Position numbers and translations under genes: made by a program. From Amycolatopsis solani (GTDB lineage: Bacteria; Actinomycetota; Actinomycetes; Mycobacteriales; Pseudonocardiaceae): a DNA stretch of 64,000 bases. The stretch spans positions 4,216,001 to 4,280,000 of the forward strand of contig NZ_JAWQJT010000001.1 in the NCBI RefSeq assembly GCF_033441515.1. The letters are read 5' to 3'. The stretch's first letter is position 1; the number at the start of each line of letters is the position of its first letter. This document shows, piece by piece, positions 36,688 through 45,941 of the stretch. The notes under the pieces are model-generated. The model was not told the origin of the DNA and made no database searches. It saw only the letters and a list, made by a program, of their open reading frames with translations.

Positions 36688-37620
36688 ATGCGAGAACCAG
36701 ACATCCAGGCGGTGGCGGCGGGGGCCGCGATCCACCTCACCGGCCTGCGCAAGCACTACGGCGACGTCCACGCGGTCGACGGCCTCGACCTGACGATCGC
36801 CCCGGGCGAGGTGGTCGCCCTGCTCGGCCCGAACGGCGCCGGCAAGTCCACCACCGTCGACATGATCCTCGGCCTGACCAGCCCCGGCGCCGGTGAAGTC
36901 CGCGTGTTCGGCCGCAAGCCGATCGACGCCGTCCGCGCCGGGCTGATCGGCGCCATGCTGCAGGGCGGCGCCCTGATGGACGACCTGACCGTCGGCGAGA
37001 CCGTCGGCATGGTCGCGGCCCTGCACCGCCGCCCGATGCCGGTGGCCGAAGCCCTGCGCGCCGCCGGAGTCGAAGAGCTGGCCGGGCGCCGCGCGAACAA
37101 GCTGTCCGGCGGGCAGAAGCAGCGCGTGCGCTTCGCTGTCGCCCTGGTCAGCGACCCCGACCTGCTGATCCTCGACGAGCCGACGGCGGCGATGGACGTC
37201 GGGACGCGGCGCGAGTTCTGGCAGTCGATGTACGCGTTCACCGAGTCCGGCCGCACGGTCGTGTTCGCCACGCACTACCTCGAAGAAGCGGAGGAGTTCG
37301 CCGACCGCGTGGTGCTGATGCGCCGCGGCCGGATCGTCGCCGACGGCAGCGTCGCCGAGGTCCGCGCGCTGGCCGGCGGCCGCACCGTGCGCGCCGCCGT
37401 CCCGGGCGCCACCGAGGCGCTGATCGCCGCGCTGCCCGGCGTCAAGGAGTTCGAGCTGCGCGGCGACCGCGTCGCGATCTCCAGCGCCGACTCCGACGAG
37501 ACGCTCTGGGCGCTCAAGGCCGCCGTCCCGGCCGTGCACGACGTCGAAATCAGCGCCGTCGGCCTCGAAGGCGCCTTCCTTTCCCTGACCGCCGACGAGA
37601 CCGCGGAGCCCGTCCGATGA
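36688..37620 (+). CDS. ABC transporter ATP-binding protein (DrrA-like)
   Basis: A 310-residue ATPase with Walker A GPNGAGKST, Q-loop region MLQGGALMDDLT, signature LSGGQKQR and Walker B LLILDEPTAAMD, followed by the family's regulatory C-terminus. It powers the membrane protein encoded next (ATGA overlap). The downstream two-component system probably controls the pair. Export of a drug, lipid or peptide is the family role. Confidence 0.94.
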   Translation: MREPDIQAVAAGAAIHLTGLRKHYGDVHAVDGLDLTIAPGEVVALLGPNGAGKSTTVDMILGLTSPGAGEVRVFGRKPIDAVRAGLIGAMLQGGALMDDLTVGETVGMVAALHRRPMPVAEALRAAGVEELAGRRANKLSGGQKQRVRFAVALVSDPDLLILDEPTAAMDVGTRREFWQSMYAFTESGRTVVFATHYLEEAEEFADRVVLMRRGRIVADGSVAEVRALAGGRTVRAAVPGATEALIAALPGVKEFELRGDRVAISSADSDETLWALKAAVPAVHDVEISAVGLEGAFLSLTADETAEPVR

Positions 37621-38357
37621 ACGCCGCCTACCTGCTCACCGAGATCCGCCGCAACTTCCGGGCGCCGCGCTTCCTGATCTTCGTCGTCGCGTTTCCGGTG
37701 CTGATGTTCCTGTTGCAGGCCAACGTCTTCACGAAGGCGGACGCGCCGGACCACGCCGCGGTCGCCGCCGTGATCATGATCAACATGATGACGTTCGGGA
37801 CGTTCGCCGCCGCGACGAACAGCGGAGCCCGGCTCGCGCTCGAACGCGCTGCCGGCTGGCAGCGCCAATTGCGCCTGACGCCGCTGACCGGCTCTGGTTA
37901 CCTGGCGGGCAAGGGCGTCTCCGGGATGCTCGTGGGGCTGCCCGCGCTGGTCCTGGTGCCACTGCTGGCCGTGACGGTCGAGGGCGTGCACCTCGACGCC
38001 ACGGGCTGGGTCCGGATCTTCGCCGGCGTCTGGCTCGGCACGATCCCGCTGGTGCTGCTCGGGCTGCTGCTCGGCCAGTTCGGCACGCCGGACTCGATGC
38101 AGCCGATCACCATGATCGTGACGCTGGGCATGGGTTTCCTCGGCGGCCTGTGGATCCCGCTCGAGACGATGCCGGGCTGGATGCACGACGTCGCCCAGCT
38201 GATGCCGACGTACTGGGTGCTGCAGGTGGCGCGGCCCGCGGTGACCGGCGACGTGGTGGTGTCCCTGCCGGCCGCGGCCGGCGTGCTCGGAGCGTGGACA
38301 GTCGTGCTCGGAGTGCTCGTGATCAGGCGTTACCGTAAGGACAGCGCCCGCGTCTGA
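37617..38357 (+). CDS. ABC-2 type exporter permease
   Basis: A 246-residue membrane protein with six helices and ABC-2 features (FGTFAAATNSGARLALERAAGWQRQLRLTP split across the first loop, GFLGGLWIPLETMPGWM near the end). It is coupled to the ATPase gene upstream and followed by the histidine kinase after 24 bp. The substrate is unknown. Confidence 0.92.
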   Translation: MNAAYLLTEIRRNFRAPRFLIFVVAFPVLMFLLQANVFTKADAPDHAAVAAVIMINMMTFGTFAAATNSGARLALERAAGWQRQLRLTPLTGSGYLAGKGVSGMLVGLPALVLVPLLAVTVEGVHLDATGWVRIFAGVWLGTIPLVLLGLLLGQFGTPDSMQPITMIVTLGMGFLGGLWIPLETMPGWMHDVAQLMPTYWVLQVARPAVTGDVVVSLPAAAGVLGAWTVVLGVLVIRRYRKDSARV

Positions 38358-38381
38358 GGGCCGGGAGAACGAGGAACGGCG

Positions 38382-39578
38382 ATGGCGAAGCGCAAGTTCG
38401 GGCTGGACAGCAAGGAATCCTGGTGGGAGGACCCGCTGCCCGATCCCGAGCGCGGCGGCGGCCCGAAGGGCTGGCGGTGGTCGGTCATGTCGGTGGTGTT
38501 CCTGCTGCCGTTCCTCGTGCCCGTCACGCGATCGCTGCTGGCCGAGCCCGGCGTCTCGGCCGGGGCGGTGCTCACCGGCCTGCTGATCTACACGTATTCG
38601 CTGTGCTACGCGATCTTCCCGTTCTTCTTCCGCCGGGAACGCCGCGTGAAGCTGGCTTTCGGGATCACGATGAACGTCCTGGGGGTCGCGACGCTGGCGA
38701 CGACCAGCGCGAGCGCGTTCGTCCTGCTCTACGGCACGGCGGTGCTGGTGTTCCTGGTACCGGCCGCCTGGTCGGTGATCCTGGACGTCGGCGCGCTCGC
38801 CGCCGGCGCGGTGGTGATGCTGATCGAAGGCCGGTTCCTGGCCGACTACGGCGACCTCATCACGGTCGGTTCGGTGACGCTGGCGATGTTCTTCATGGCC
38901 AACCTCGTCCGCGCCATCCGGCGGCTGGAGCGGGCCAACGAGGAGATCGCCACGCTCGCCGTGGCCAACGAACGCCAGCGCGTCGCCCGCGACCTGCACG
39001 ACCTGCTCGGGCACAGCCTCACCACGATCACCGTCAAGGCGGGGCTGGCCCGGCGGGTGCTGGAGAGCTCCGGCGACATCCCGCGCACGGTCGAGGAGAT
39101 CCGCGAGATCGAGAGCCTGACCCGCAGCGCGCTCTCCGACGTCCGCGCGACCGTTTCGGAGTACCGCGAAGTGTCGCTGTCGGCGGAGCTCGCCGGCGCG
39201 CGGGCGGCGCTGCGGGCCGCGGAGATCGACGCCGACCTGCCGCACGCCGTCGACAACGTCCGGCCGGAGCTGCAGAACACCTTTGGGTACGTGCTGCGCG
39301 AAGCCGTCACGAACGTGCTGCGGCATTCGGGCGCCAAGCAGGTGACGGTGCGGCTCGGCGACACCTGGCTGGAGGTCGAGGACGACGGCCGCGCCACCGT
39401 CGTCGTGGCGGGCAACGGCCTGCGCGGGCTGTCCGAGCGGCTCGCCGCGGCGGGGGGCACCTTGCGGACCTCCGTCCGGCCCGGGGGAGGATTGCGGGTG
39501 CGGGCGGAAGTCCCGCAGCCCGAACCCCGCGCGGCCGCCCCGGCCGTGCGCGCCGAACCCGCGGGAGGCCTCGCTTGA
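38382..39578 (+). CDS. NarL-type sensor histidine kinase (HisKA_3)
   Basis: A 398-residue kinase. A soluble N-terminus of about 30 residues precedes five to six helices (about 32-175) and a HisKA_3 dimerisation box (RQRVARDLHDLLGHSLTTI). The ATPase domain has LREAVTNVLRHS, VEDDGRA and GNGLRGLSERL. The membrane-embedded sensor with no large external loop is common in kinases that sense envelope-active compounds and regulate an adjacent ABC exporter. It overlaps the regulator gene by 4 bp. Confidence 0.92.
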   Translation: MAKRKFGLDSKESWWEDPLPDPERGGGPKGWRWSVMSVVFLLPFLVPVTRSLLAEPGVSAGAVLTGLLIYTYSLCYAIFPFFFRRERRVKLAFGITMNVLGVATLATTSASAFVLLYGTAVLVFLVPAAWSVILDVGALAAGAVVMLIEGRFLADYGDLITVGSVTLAMFFMANLVRAIRRLERANEEIATLAVANERQRVARDLHDLLGHSLTTITVKAGLARRVLESSGDIPRTVEEIREIESLTRSALSDVRATVSEYREVSLSAELAGARAALRAAEIDADLPHAVDNVRPELQNTFGYVLREAVTNVLRHSGAKQVTVRLGDTWLEVEDDGRATVVVAGNGLRGLSERLAAAGGTLRTSVRPGGGLRVRAEVPQPEPRAAAPAVRAEPAGGLA

Positions 39579-40180
39579 TCCGGGTGCTGCTGGCCGACGA
39601 CCAGGCCATGGTGCGCGGGGCGCTGGCCACCGTGCTCGGGCTCGAAAGCGACATCGAGGTGGTCGGGCAGGTCGGCTCGGGCAACGAGGTCGTCGCCGCC
39701 GCGCGCGAGACGAAACCCGACGTCGCCCTGCTGGACGTGCAGATGCCGGGCAAGGACGGCCTCGAAGCGGCGGCCGACCTGCGGGCCGCGCTCCCGTCGT
39801 GCCGGGTGATCATCTGCACGACGTTCGGCAGGCCCGGCTACCTCGCCCGCGCGATGGCGGCGGGCGCGGCCGGGTTCGTCGTCAAGGACGCCCCGCCGGA
39901 GCAGCTCGTCGAAGCCGTCCGGCGAGTCCACAGTGGACTCCGGGTGGTGGACCCGGCGCTGGCCGCGGAATCCCTCGCCACCGGGGCCAGCCCGCTCACC
40001 GGGCGGGAGCTGGACGTGCTGCGGGAAGCCAAAGACGGCGCCACGGTCGCCGACGTGGCGCGGGCCCTGCACCTGTCGGAGGGCACCGTGCGCAACCACC
40101 TGTCCGCCGCGATCGGCAAGACCGGCGCCCGGACCCGGGCCGAAGCCGTCCGCGTCGCCGAGGAGCGCGGCTGGCTCTGA
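39575..40180 (+). CDS. NarL/LuxR-type response regulator
   Basis: A 201-residue regulator. The receiver domain (1 to about 120) has DD at 9-10, the phosphoacceptor in VALLDVQMPG and the conserved lysine in FVVKDAPP. A LuxR-type helix-turn-helix (about 138-195, LTGRELDVLREAKDGATVA, LSEGTVRNHLSAAIGKTG) follows. It starts at TTG 39575 in a TTGA overlap with the kinase. It probably controls the upstream ABC exporter genes. Confidence 0.93.
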   Translation: MIRVLLADDQAMVRGALATVLGLESDIEVVGQVGSGNEVVAAARETKPDVALLDVQMPGKDGLEAAADLRAALPSCRVIICTTFGRPGYLARAMAAGAAGFVVKDAPPEQLVEAVRRVHSGLRVVDPALAAESLATGASPLTGRELDVLREAKDGATVADVARALHLSEGTVRNHLSAAIGKTGARTRAEAVRVAEERGWL

Positions 40181-40203
40181 GCGGGCCCCGGGGTTCTGAC
40201 AAG

Positions 40204-40866
40204 ATGGGGCGGGTGGGTACCGCTGAACGCACCAAACCTTCGCTCGCGAACTGGGCGCGCCGGATCGCCTTCGGCGTCGTGCTCGTGGTGGTCGCGCTGG
40301 TCGGCGGTACGGCGTTCCGCGTGTGGCAGGTCGCCCGCGAAAACGACCGGACCCCCGCCGACGTCATCGTGGTGCTGGGCGCGGCGCAGTACAACGGCAG
40401 GCCGTCGGACATCTACGCGGCCCGGCTGGTCAAGGCCAAGCAGCTCTACGACGCGGGCGTCGCGAAGACGATCGTCACCGCGGGCGGCAAGAAGGCCGAG
40501 GACAACTTCACCGAGGCGCGCGCGGGCCAGCTGTGGCTGACCCGGCACGGCGTCCCGGCGTCGGCCACGCTGGCCGTCGGCGAGGGGAGTGACACGCTGC
40601 GGAGCCTGCGCGCGGTCGCCCAGCAGGTGGAAGCACGCGACTGGCACACGGCGGTGCTCGTCAGCGACCCGTGGCACTCCTTCCGCGCCCGGACGATGGC
40701 CGACGACCTGGGCCTGGACGCCTGGACGGCGCCGACGCACAGCGGGCCGATCGTGCAGGAGCGCGTCACCCAGTTCCGCTACATCGTCCGCGAGACCGGC
40801 GCGCTGCTGTACTACCGGCTGACGAAGACGCCGGCCGACGACCTGTTCGCCACCTTCCTGGGCTGA
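40204..40866 (+). CDS. SanA/YdcF-family (DUF218) protein
   Basis: A 220-residue protein with one N-terminal membrane helix (about 20-38) and a DUF218 domain (DVIVVLGAAQYNGRPSDI, IVTAGGKKAED, EGSDTLRSLRAVAQ, LVSDPWHSFRARTMA). Family members influence envelope barrier function, and some act in vancomycin resistance at low temperature; the reaction is unsettled. The start could be ATG 40204 or GTG 40213. An AAGATG box just upstream suggests a very short leader. Confidence 0.88.
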   Translation: MGRVGTAERTKPSLANWARRIAFGVVLVVVALVGGTAFRVWQVARENDRTPADVIVVLGAAQYNGRPSDIYAARLVKAKQLYDAGVAKTIVTAGGKKAEDNFTEARAGQLWLTRHGVPASATLAVGEGSDTLRSLRAVAQQVEARDWHTAVLVSDPWHSFRARTMADDLGLDAWTAPTHSGPIVQERVTQFRYIVRETGALLYYRLTKTPADDLFATFLG

Positions 40867-40899
40867 GTTTTTGTCGGTGGTGCCGCTTAAGCTGGCCGG

Positions 40900-42174
40900 G
40901 TGGGTTACACCGAACACGAGACCGCCCGCCTGCTGCCGGAACCGGCGAAGGTCGCGGCGCTGCCCGGCGCGCGGGCGGACGGGCGCAGCGCGTTCTCGCG
41001 CGACCGGGCCCGGGTGCTGCACTCCGCCGCGCTGCGGCGGCTCGCGGGCAAGACCCAGGTGGTCGGGCCGGGGGAGGGCGCCGAGGTCACCGGCGTCCCG
41101 CGCACGCGGCTGACGCACTCGCTGGAAGTCGCGCAGATCGGCCGCGGCATCGCCGAGGAGCTGGGCGCGGACCCGGACCTGGTGGACACCGCGGGCCTGG
41201 CCCACGACATCGGCCACCCGCCGTTCGGCCACAACGGCGAGCGCGCCCTCGACCAGGTCGCGGCGGCGTGCGGCGGCTTCGAGGGCAATGCGCAGACGAT
41301 CCGCATCCTCACCCGCCTGGAGCCCAAGCTACTGGGCCCCGACGGCGCCCCGGCGGGCCTCAACCTGACTCGCGCGTGCCTGGACGCGACGACGAAGTAC
41401 CCGTGGCCGAGAAAGCCGGGCACGGCGAAGTACGGCGTGTACCCGGACGACGCCGCGGTGTTCGCGTGGTTCCGGGAGGGCGCGCCCGAGGAGCGCACGT
41501 GCCTGGAGGCCCAGATCATGGATTGGGCGGACGACGTGGCGTACTCGGTCCACGACGTCGAGGACGGCGTACTGGCCGGCCGCATCAAGCTGCGCGTGCT
41601 GGCCCACCCGGACGAGCGAGCGGCGGTCGCCGAGGCCGCGGCCAAGCACTTCTCGTCGCAGTCGGTGTCCACCTTGGAGAACGCGGCGACGGAGCTGCTG
41701 GCCCTCCCCGCGGTGGCGGCACTGGCGGAGGCGGAACCGGACGGCTCACCGGGAGCCCAGGTCGCCCTGAAGCGCCTGACGAGCGAACTGGTCGGCCGCT
41801 TCACGACGGCGGCGGTCACGGGCACCCGCGCGGCCTTCGGCACAAGCCCCCTGAGCCGCTACCAGGCTCGCCTGGCAGTCCCGGAACAGGTGGCAGCGGA
41901 GGTGGCCCTGCTGAAGGCACTGGCCCTGCGCTACGTGATGAGCGACCGCCGCCGGCTGGCGATGCAGGAGGGCCAGCGGGAGCTGCTGGCGGAGCTGGTG
42001 CACGCGCTGGCCCGCCGGGCGCCGGAGTCGTTGGACCCGCTGTTCGTGCCGGCGTGGAACGCGGCGAAGGACGACGCGGGGTTGCTGAGGGTGGTGATCG
42101 ACCAGGTCGCTTCGCTGACGGACGCTCAGGCCCACGTGTGGTACTCGTGGCACGTGACCCGCCTGCACCGGTAA
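40900..42174 (+). CDS. dgt: Deoxyguanosine triphosphate triphosphohydrolase-like HD protein
   Basis: A 424-residue HD-domain phosphohydrolase. The metal-binding residues lie in [10 protein letters not shown] and [18 protein letters not shown], and the dNTPase pattern includes [11 protein letters not shown] and [13 protein letters not shown]. It hydrolyses dNTPs to deoxynucleosides and triphosphate. The GTG start at 40900 lies just after a TAAGCT box, suggesting a near-leaderless mRNA. It precedes dnaG by 9.5 kb here; in many relatives the two are adjacent. Confidence 0.93.
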   Translation: MGYTEHETARLLPEPAKVAALPGARADGRSAFSRDRARVLHSAALRRLAGKTQVVGPGEGAEVTGVPRTRLTHSLEVAQIGRGIAEELGADPDLVDTAGLAHDIGHPPFGHNGERALDQVAAACGGFEGNAQTIRILTRLEPKLLGPDGAPAGLNLTRACLDATTKYPWPRKPGTAKYGVYPDDAAVFAWFREGAPEERTCLEAQIMDWADDVAYSVHDVEDGVLAGRIKLRVLAHPDERAAVAEAAAKHFSSQSVSTLENAATELLALPAVAALAEAEPDGSPGAQVALKRLTSELVGRFTTAAVTGTRAAFGTSPLSRYQARLAVPEQVAAEVALLKALALRYVMSDRRRLAMQEGQRELLAELVHALARRAPESLDPLFVPAWNAAKDDAGLLRVVIDQVASLTDAQAHVWYSWHVTRLHR

Positions 42175-42431
42175 TCCGGGGCCAGTGGTTCGGTGGCGTC
42201 TGCTCGAAGTGGTCGAGCCGCACCGGCGCCTGCTTTCGGCCCGGCTCGACGCAGTCCGCGGGCGCCGGTCGCCCGGGCGGGTGGCTCCGCCTGTCGCGGG
42301 ACCCGTGACCGGCATTCGGGGGAGCGGCACTAGCACCCTGCTCCGAGTCGATCGGTGGGGGATTTGTCACCGATGGGCGGAGTTCCGCGTGGCCGCCCGG
42401 TCGGGTGAGGGGTTCCGGTAGTCTCGCCCGC

Positions 42432-43520
42432 ATGGCCACGGACAGCCACCTCCGGTTCGCCCTCGCCGTTCATCGGGCCCTCGGTGCCGAGGGCGGGAAC
42501 AGCTGTTTCTCGCCTTATTCGGTGGCCAGTGCGCTCACCCTCGCCGCGCTTGCCGCGCGGGGGCGGACCCGGGAGGAGCTCGTTGCTCTGCTCGGGGAGG
42601 TCGGGGAGCAGGCCCGCCTGCTCAATGCGGCCGCTCAGCTCGGCGAAGAACGCGGTGAGCAGCCCGAACTGGCCGTTGCCAATACGTTGTGGGCCGACGA
42701 TCGGCTGCCGCTCGAGGACTCCTTCAAGGCGGAGCTTGCCGGGTGGCCGGGGGCTGCCGTGGCCGGGGCGCCTTTCGAGAGTGAGCCCGAAGCCGCGCGG
42801 GGGATGATCAACGATGATGTCGGGCGGACCACGCGGGGGCTGATCCCGCAGTTGCTGCCGCCCGGGTCGATCGATCGGGACGTCGCCGCCGTGCTGGTCA
42901 ACGCGCTTTACCTGAAAGCCGCCTGGAAGCTGCCCTTCCGCGAGGCCAACACCTCCGACGCGCCCTTCCACGCGCCCTCCGGCACCCGGGACGTGCCGAC
43001 CATGTGGCTCAGCGAGAGCGTCGGCTACGCGCACGCCCACGGCTGGCAGGCCGTGCAGCTGGTCGCCGGTGGCGGGCTGCAGGCCGTCGTGCTGCTGCCC
43101 GACGGCGAGCTCGCCGAAGCCGAAGCCGCGCTCGACCAAGCAAAACTCACTGCACTGCTCGGCGAGATCCGCTTCAAGCCGGTGGAGCTCTCGCTCCCGA
43201 AGGTCTCCCTCGACGTGCCCAGTTCGCTGACCGGCGTGCTGCGCGGCCTCGGCGTGCGCACCATGTTCAGCGACGAAGCCGACCTCTCCGGGCTGTCGCC
43301 GGACCCGCGGCTGACCGTCTCCGAGGTGCTGCACCAGGCCGTGCTGCGCGTCGACGAACAAGGCTTCGAGGGCGCCGCGGCGACCGCGCTGACGATGCGG
43401 CTCACCTCGATGATCATCGACGAACCGGTCGCCGTCGCGGTGGACCGGCCGTTCCTGCTACTGGTCCGGCACGCCGCCACGGGTGCCCTCTACTTCTTCG
43501 CCAGGGTGGTCGAACCGTGA
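42432..43520 (+). CDS. Serpin-family serine protease inhibitor
   Basis: A 362-residue serpin with family landmarks GNSCFSPYSVASALTLAALAARG near the N-terminus, VLVNALYLKAAWKLPF and the C-terminal VDRPFLLLVRH. The hinge before the reactive loop reads EQGFEGAAATAL, alanine-rich as in inhibitory serpins, although the usual small residue at P14 appears to be Phe. There is no signal peptide, so it is probably cytoplasmic. The ATG at 42432 follows a TAGTCT box. The stop overlaps the next gene (GTGA). Confidence 0.9.
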   Translation: MATDSHLRFALAVHRALGAEGGNSCFSPYSVASALTLAALAARGRTREELVALLGEVGEQARLLNAAAQLGEERGEQPELAVANTLWADDRLPLEDSFKAELAGWPGAAVAGAPFESEPEAARGMINDDVGRTTRGLIPQLLPPGSIDRDVAAVLVNALYLKAAWKLPFREANTSDAPFHAPSGTRDVPTMWLSESVGYAHAHGWQAVQLVAGGGLQAVVLLPDGELAEAEAALDQAKLTALLGEIRFKPVELSLPKVSLDVPSSLTGVLRGLGVRTMFSDEADLSGLSPDPRLTVSEVLHQAVLRVDEQGFEGAAATALTMRLTSMIIDEPVAVAVDRPFLLLVRHAATGALYFFARVVEP

Positions 43521-45328
43521 GCTTGAAGTCCGAAGCCGTCCCCGAGCTCGTCCCGCCCGCCCCCGAAGCACCCGCCGGCCCGAGGCGCTGGGCGTGGCAG
43601 GACACCGCCATCGGCGGCGGCTTCCTCCTCTTCACGATCCTGCTCTACAACGGCCTCTGGTTCGACCTGAAGCGCGGCTACCTCTGGAACGGCGCGTCCG
43701 ACCAGAGCCAGTGGGAGTGGTACTCCACGGTCGTCGCGAAGTCCGTGCTGCACTTCCAGAACCCGTTCACCACGGACCTGCAGAACTACCCGCTCGGCGT
43801 GAACATGGCGGCGAACGCGGCGATGTTCGGGCTGAACATCCCGCTCGCGCCCATCACGCTGACCTTCGGTGCGACGCTCACCTGGGCCATCGTGCTGACC
43901 GCGGGCCTCGCCGGCACCGCGTTCGGCTGGTACTGGGTGTTTTCGCGTCACCTCGTGCCGAACCGGACCGCCGCCGCGATCGGGGGTGCCTTCTGCGGCT
44001 TCGCCCCGCCGATGATCTCGCACGGCAACGCGCACCCGAACTTCGTCGTGCTGTTCGTGATGCCGTTCATCGCCCTCAAGACCATCCAGATCGCGCACGG
44101 CGAACGCCCGGTGCGCAACGGCATCGTGCTCGGCGTCCTCGTCGCGTGGCAGATCCTGCTCGGTGAGGAACCGCTGGCGATCTTCGCGCTCACCTTCCTC
44201 GTCTTCGCGATCTCCTACCTCATCCCGCGCCGCGCGGAGTTGCGCGGCATGCTAGCGCCGCTGGGCAAGGGCGTCGGCATCGGCGCCGTGGTCGCGCTGC
44301 TGATCGCCGGCTTCCCGTTGTACTGGCAGTTCTTCGGCCCCTACAGCTTCCACTCCCTCCTGCACGGTTCGGCGGGCAACGACACCGCGGCCCTCACGCG
44401 CTTCGCGACGCAGTCGATCGCCGGCACCCCGGAAGCCGCCGCGGACGTCTCGATGAACCGCACCGAAGAGAACGCGTTCTTCGGCTGGCCGCTCATCGTG
44501 CTCATGGTCGTGCTCACTATCTGGCTGTGGCGCGACGTCGTTTCGCGAGCGCTCGCGATCACGATGTACGTGATGGCCTTCCTTTCGCTGGGTGTCGAAA
44601 TCACGGTGGCGCACCAGGACACCGGCGTCCCGGGGCTGTGGAAGTGGCTGGGGCAGCTGCCGCTGCTGGACTCGCTGATCGAGTCCCGGCTCGCGATGGG
44701 CTGCATCCCCGTGGTCGGCGCGCTGCTGGCGATCGCGACGCACCGCGTCTGGACGGCGGCGGCCGAACTGCCGCAGCCGCTCGAAGACAAACCTCGCTTC
44801 CCGTTGAAGATGCTGTGGGTCGGCGCCGTCGTCGCCGTGCTGCTGCCGATCGCGCCGACGGAGCTGGTGGCGAAGGAGCGCCCGCTGTCGCCGCCGTTCT
44901 TCGCCGACGGCATCTGGCGCCAGTACATCGCGCCCGGCGGTTCGCTCGTGCCCGTTCCGCTGCCGAGCACCGGTGAAGCCGAACCGCTGCACTGGCAGGT
45001 CGACGCCGGACTCGGGTACCCGATGCCGGAGGGCTACTTCGTCGGCCCGACCTCGCCGGACGACCGGCGCGGCCGGTACGGGGCCGTCCCGCGGCCGACG
45101 TCGGACCTGTTCGCGGAGGTCGAACGCACCGGTCAGGCCGCGGAAGTCACCGAAGCGGACCGCACCCAGGCACTGGACGACCTGCGCTACTGGAAGGCGG
45201 ACGTGCTCGTGGTCGGCCCGCGGCAGCACCAGGAAGCCCTCAAGTCCACAGTGGAACTGCTGCTGCGCAAGCCGGCCGAGTTCGTCGGCGGGGTGTGGAT
45301 CTGGGACGTGCGTCCGCTGACGCCGTGA
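43517..45328 (+). CDS. Large GT-C-like membrane protein
   Basis: A 603-residue protein with about ten to eleven helices and a C-terminal soluble domain of about 130 residues (from GGSLVPVPLPSTGEAEPL). The pattern (WNGASDQSQWEWYSTVV in the first loop, then helix pairs) resembles GT-C type glycosyltransferases that use polyprenyl-phosphate sugars. I see no diagnostic catalytic motif beyond early acidic residues, so this remains tentative. It overlaps the serpin gene by 4 bp. Confidence 0.75.
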   Translation: MSLKSEAVPELVPPAPEAPAGPRRWAWQDTAIGGGFLLFTILLYNGLWFDLKRGYLWNGASDQSQWEWYSTVVAKSVLHFQNPFTTDLQNYPLGVNMAANAAMFGLNIPLAPITLTFGATLTWAIVLTAGLAGTAFGWYWVFSRHLVPNRTAAAIGGAFCGFAPPMISHGNAHPNFVVLFVMPFIALKTIQIAHGERPVRNGIVLGVLVAWQILLGEEPLAIFALTFLVFAISYLIPRRAELRGMLAPLGKGVGIGAVVALLIAGFPLYWQFFGPYSFHSLLHGSAGNDTAALTRFATQSIAGTPEAAADVSMNRTEENAFFGWPLIVLMVVLTIWLWRDVVSRALAITMYVMAFLSLGVEITVAHQDTGVPGLWKWLGQLPLLDSLIESRLAMGCIPVVGALLAIATHRVWTAAAELPQPLEDKPRFPLKMLWVGAVVAVLLPIAPTELVAKERPLSPPFFADGIWRQYIAPGGSLVPVPLPSTGEAEPLHWQVDAGLGYPMPEGYFVGPTSPDDRRGRYGAVPRPTSDLFAEVERTGQAAEVTEADRTQALDDLRYWKADVLVVGPRQHQEALKSTVELLLRKPAEFVGGVWIWDVRPLTP

Positions 45329-45400
45329 GAAACCAGTACGTATCGAGCCATGATCGGAACCTAGCGGAGGGGTCCGACAATTTCGGTAGAGTCGGCTCCC

Positions 45401-45940
45401 GTGACTTCTGTGGACGACCAGGGACGGCCCGAACCGCCCTACGACGGTGACGAAGCCGCGACCCTCCTCGGCTTCCTCGACTTCCACCGCGCGACCTTGG
45501 CGTGGAAGTGCGCGGGCCTGGACGAGGCGGGCCTGCGCGCGAGGGTGGCGCCGTCCACGATGACCCTCGGCGGGCTGCTCAAGCACCTGGCCTACGTGGA
45601 GGACAACTGGTTCTCCTACGTCTGGTCCGGCCACGACCGGATGCCGCCGTTCGACGCGGTCGACTGGGCCGCAACCCCGGACTGGGACTGGGATTCCGCC
45701 GCGGACGACACCCCGGAGCAGCTCCACGGACTCTGGCAGGACGCGGTGGACCGGTCGCGCGAGGCCGTGACGCAAGCGCTGGCGGACGGCGGCCTGGCGC
45801 GGCGGGCCCGGCGTTCGCTGCGGGACGGCAACACGCCCACCTTGCGCTGGATCCTGGTCCATCTGGTCGAGGAATACAGCCGCCACAACGGCCACGCCGA
45901 CTTCCTTCGCGAGTCGATCGACGGCAGCACCGGGGAGTAG
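45401..45940 (+). CDS. DinB-family (DUF664) protein, possibly mycothiol-dependent
   Basis: A 179-residue four-helix bundle protein. Likely metal ligands are histidines in LLKHLAYVEDNW and EEYSRHNGHADFLRE. Related actinobacterial proteins are mycothiol- or bacillithiol-dependent transferases in detoxification. The start is GTG 45401, about 10 bp after a TAGAGT box, so the mRNA may be leaderless. It is convergent with the kinase gene, whose stop is 1 bp away. Confidence 0.88.
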   Translation: MTSVDDQGRPEPPYDGDEAATLLGFLDFHRATLAWKCAGLDEAGLRARVAPSTMTLGGLLKHLAYVEDNWFSYVWSGHDRMPPFDAVDWAATPDWDWDSAADDTPEQLHGLWQDAVDRSREAVTQALADGGLARRARRSLRDGNTPTLRWILVHLVEEYSRHNGHADFLRESIDGSTGE

Positions 45941-45941
45941 C

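Noticed and set aside
42175..42431. Possible small gene between dgt and the serpin
   Set aside because: No convincing start with ribosome site; 257 bp with only a TAGTCT box near the serpin start.
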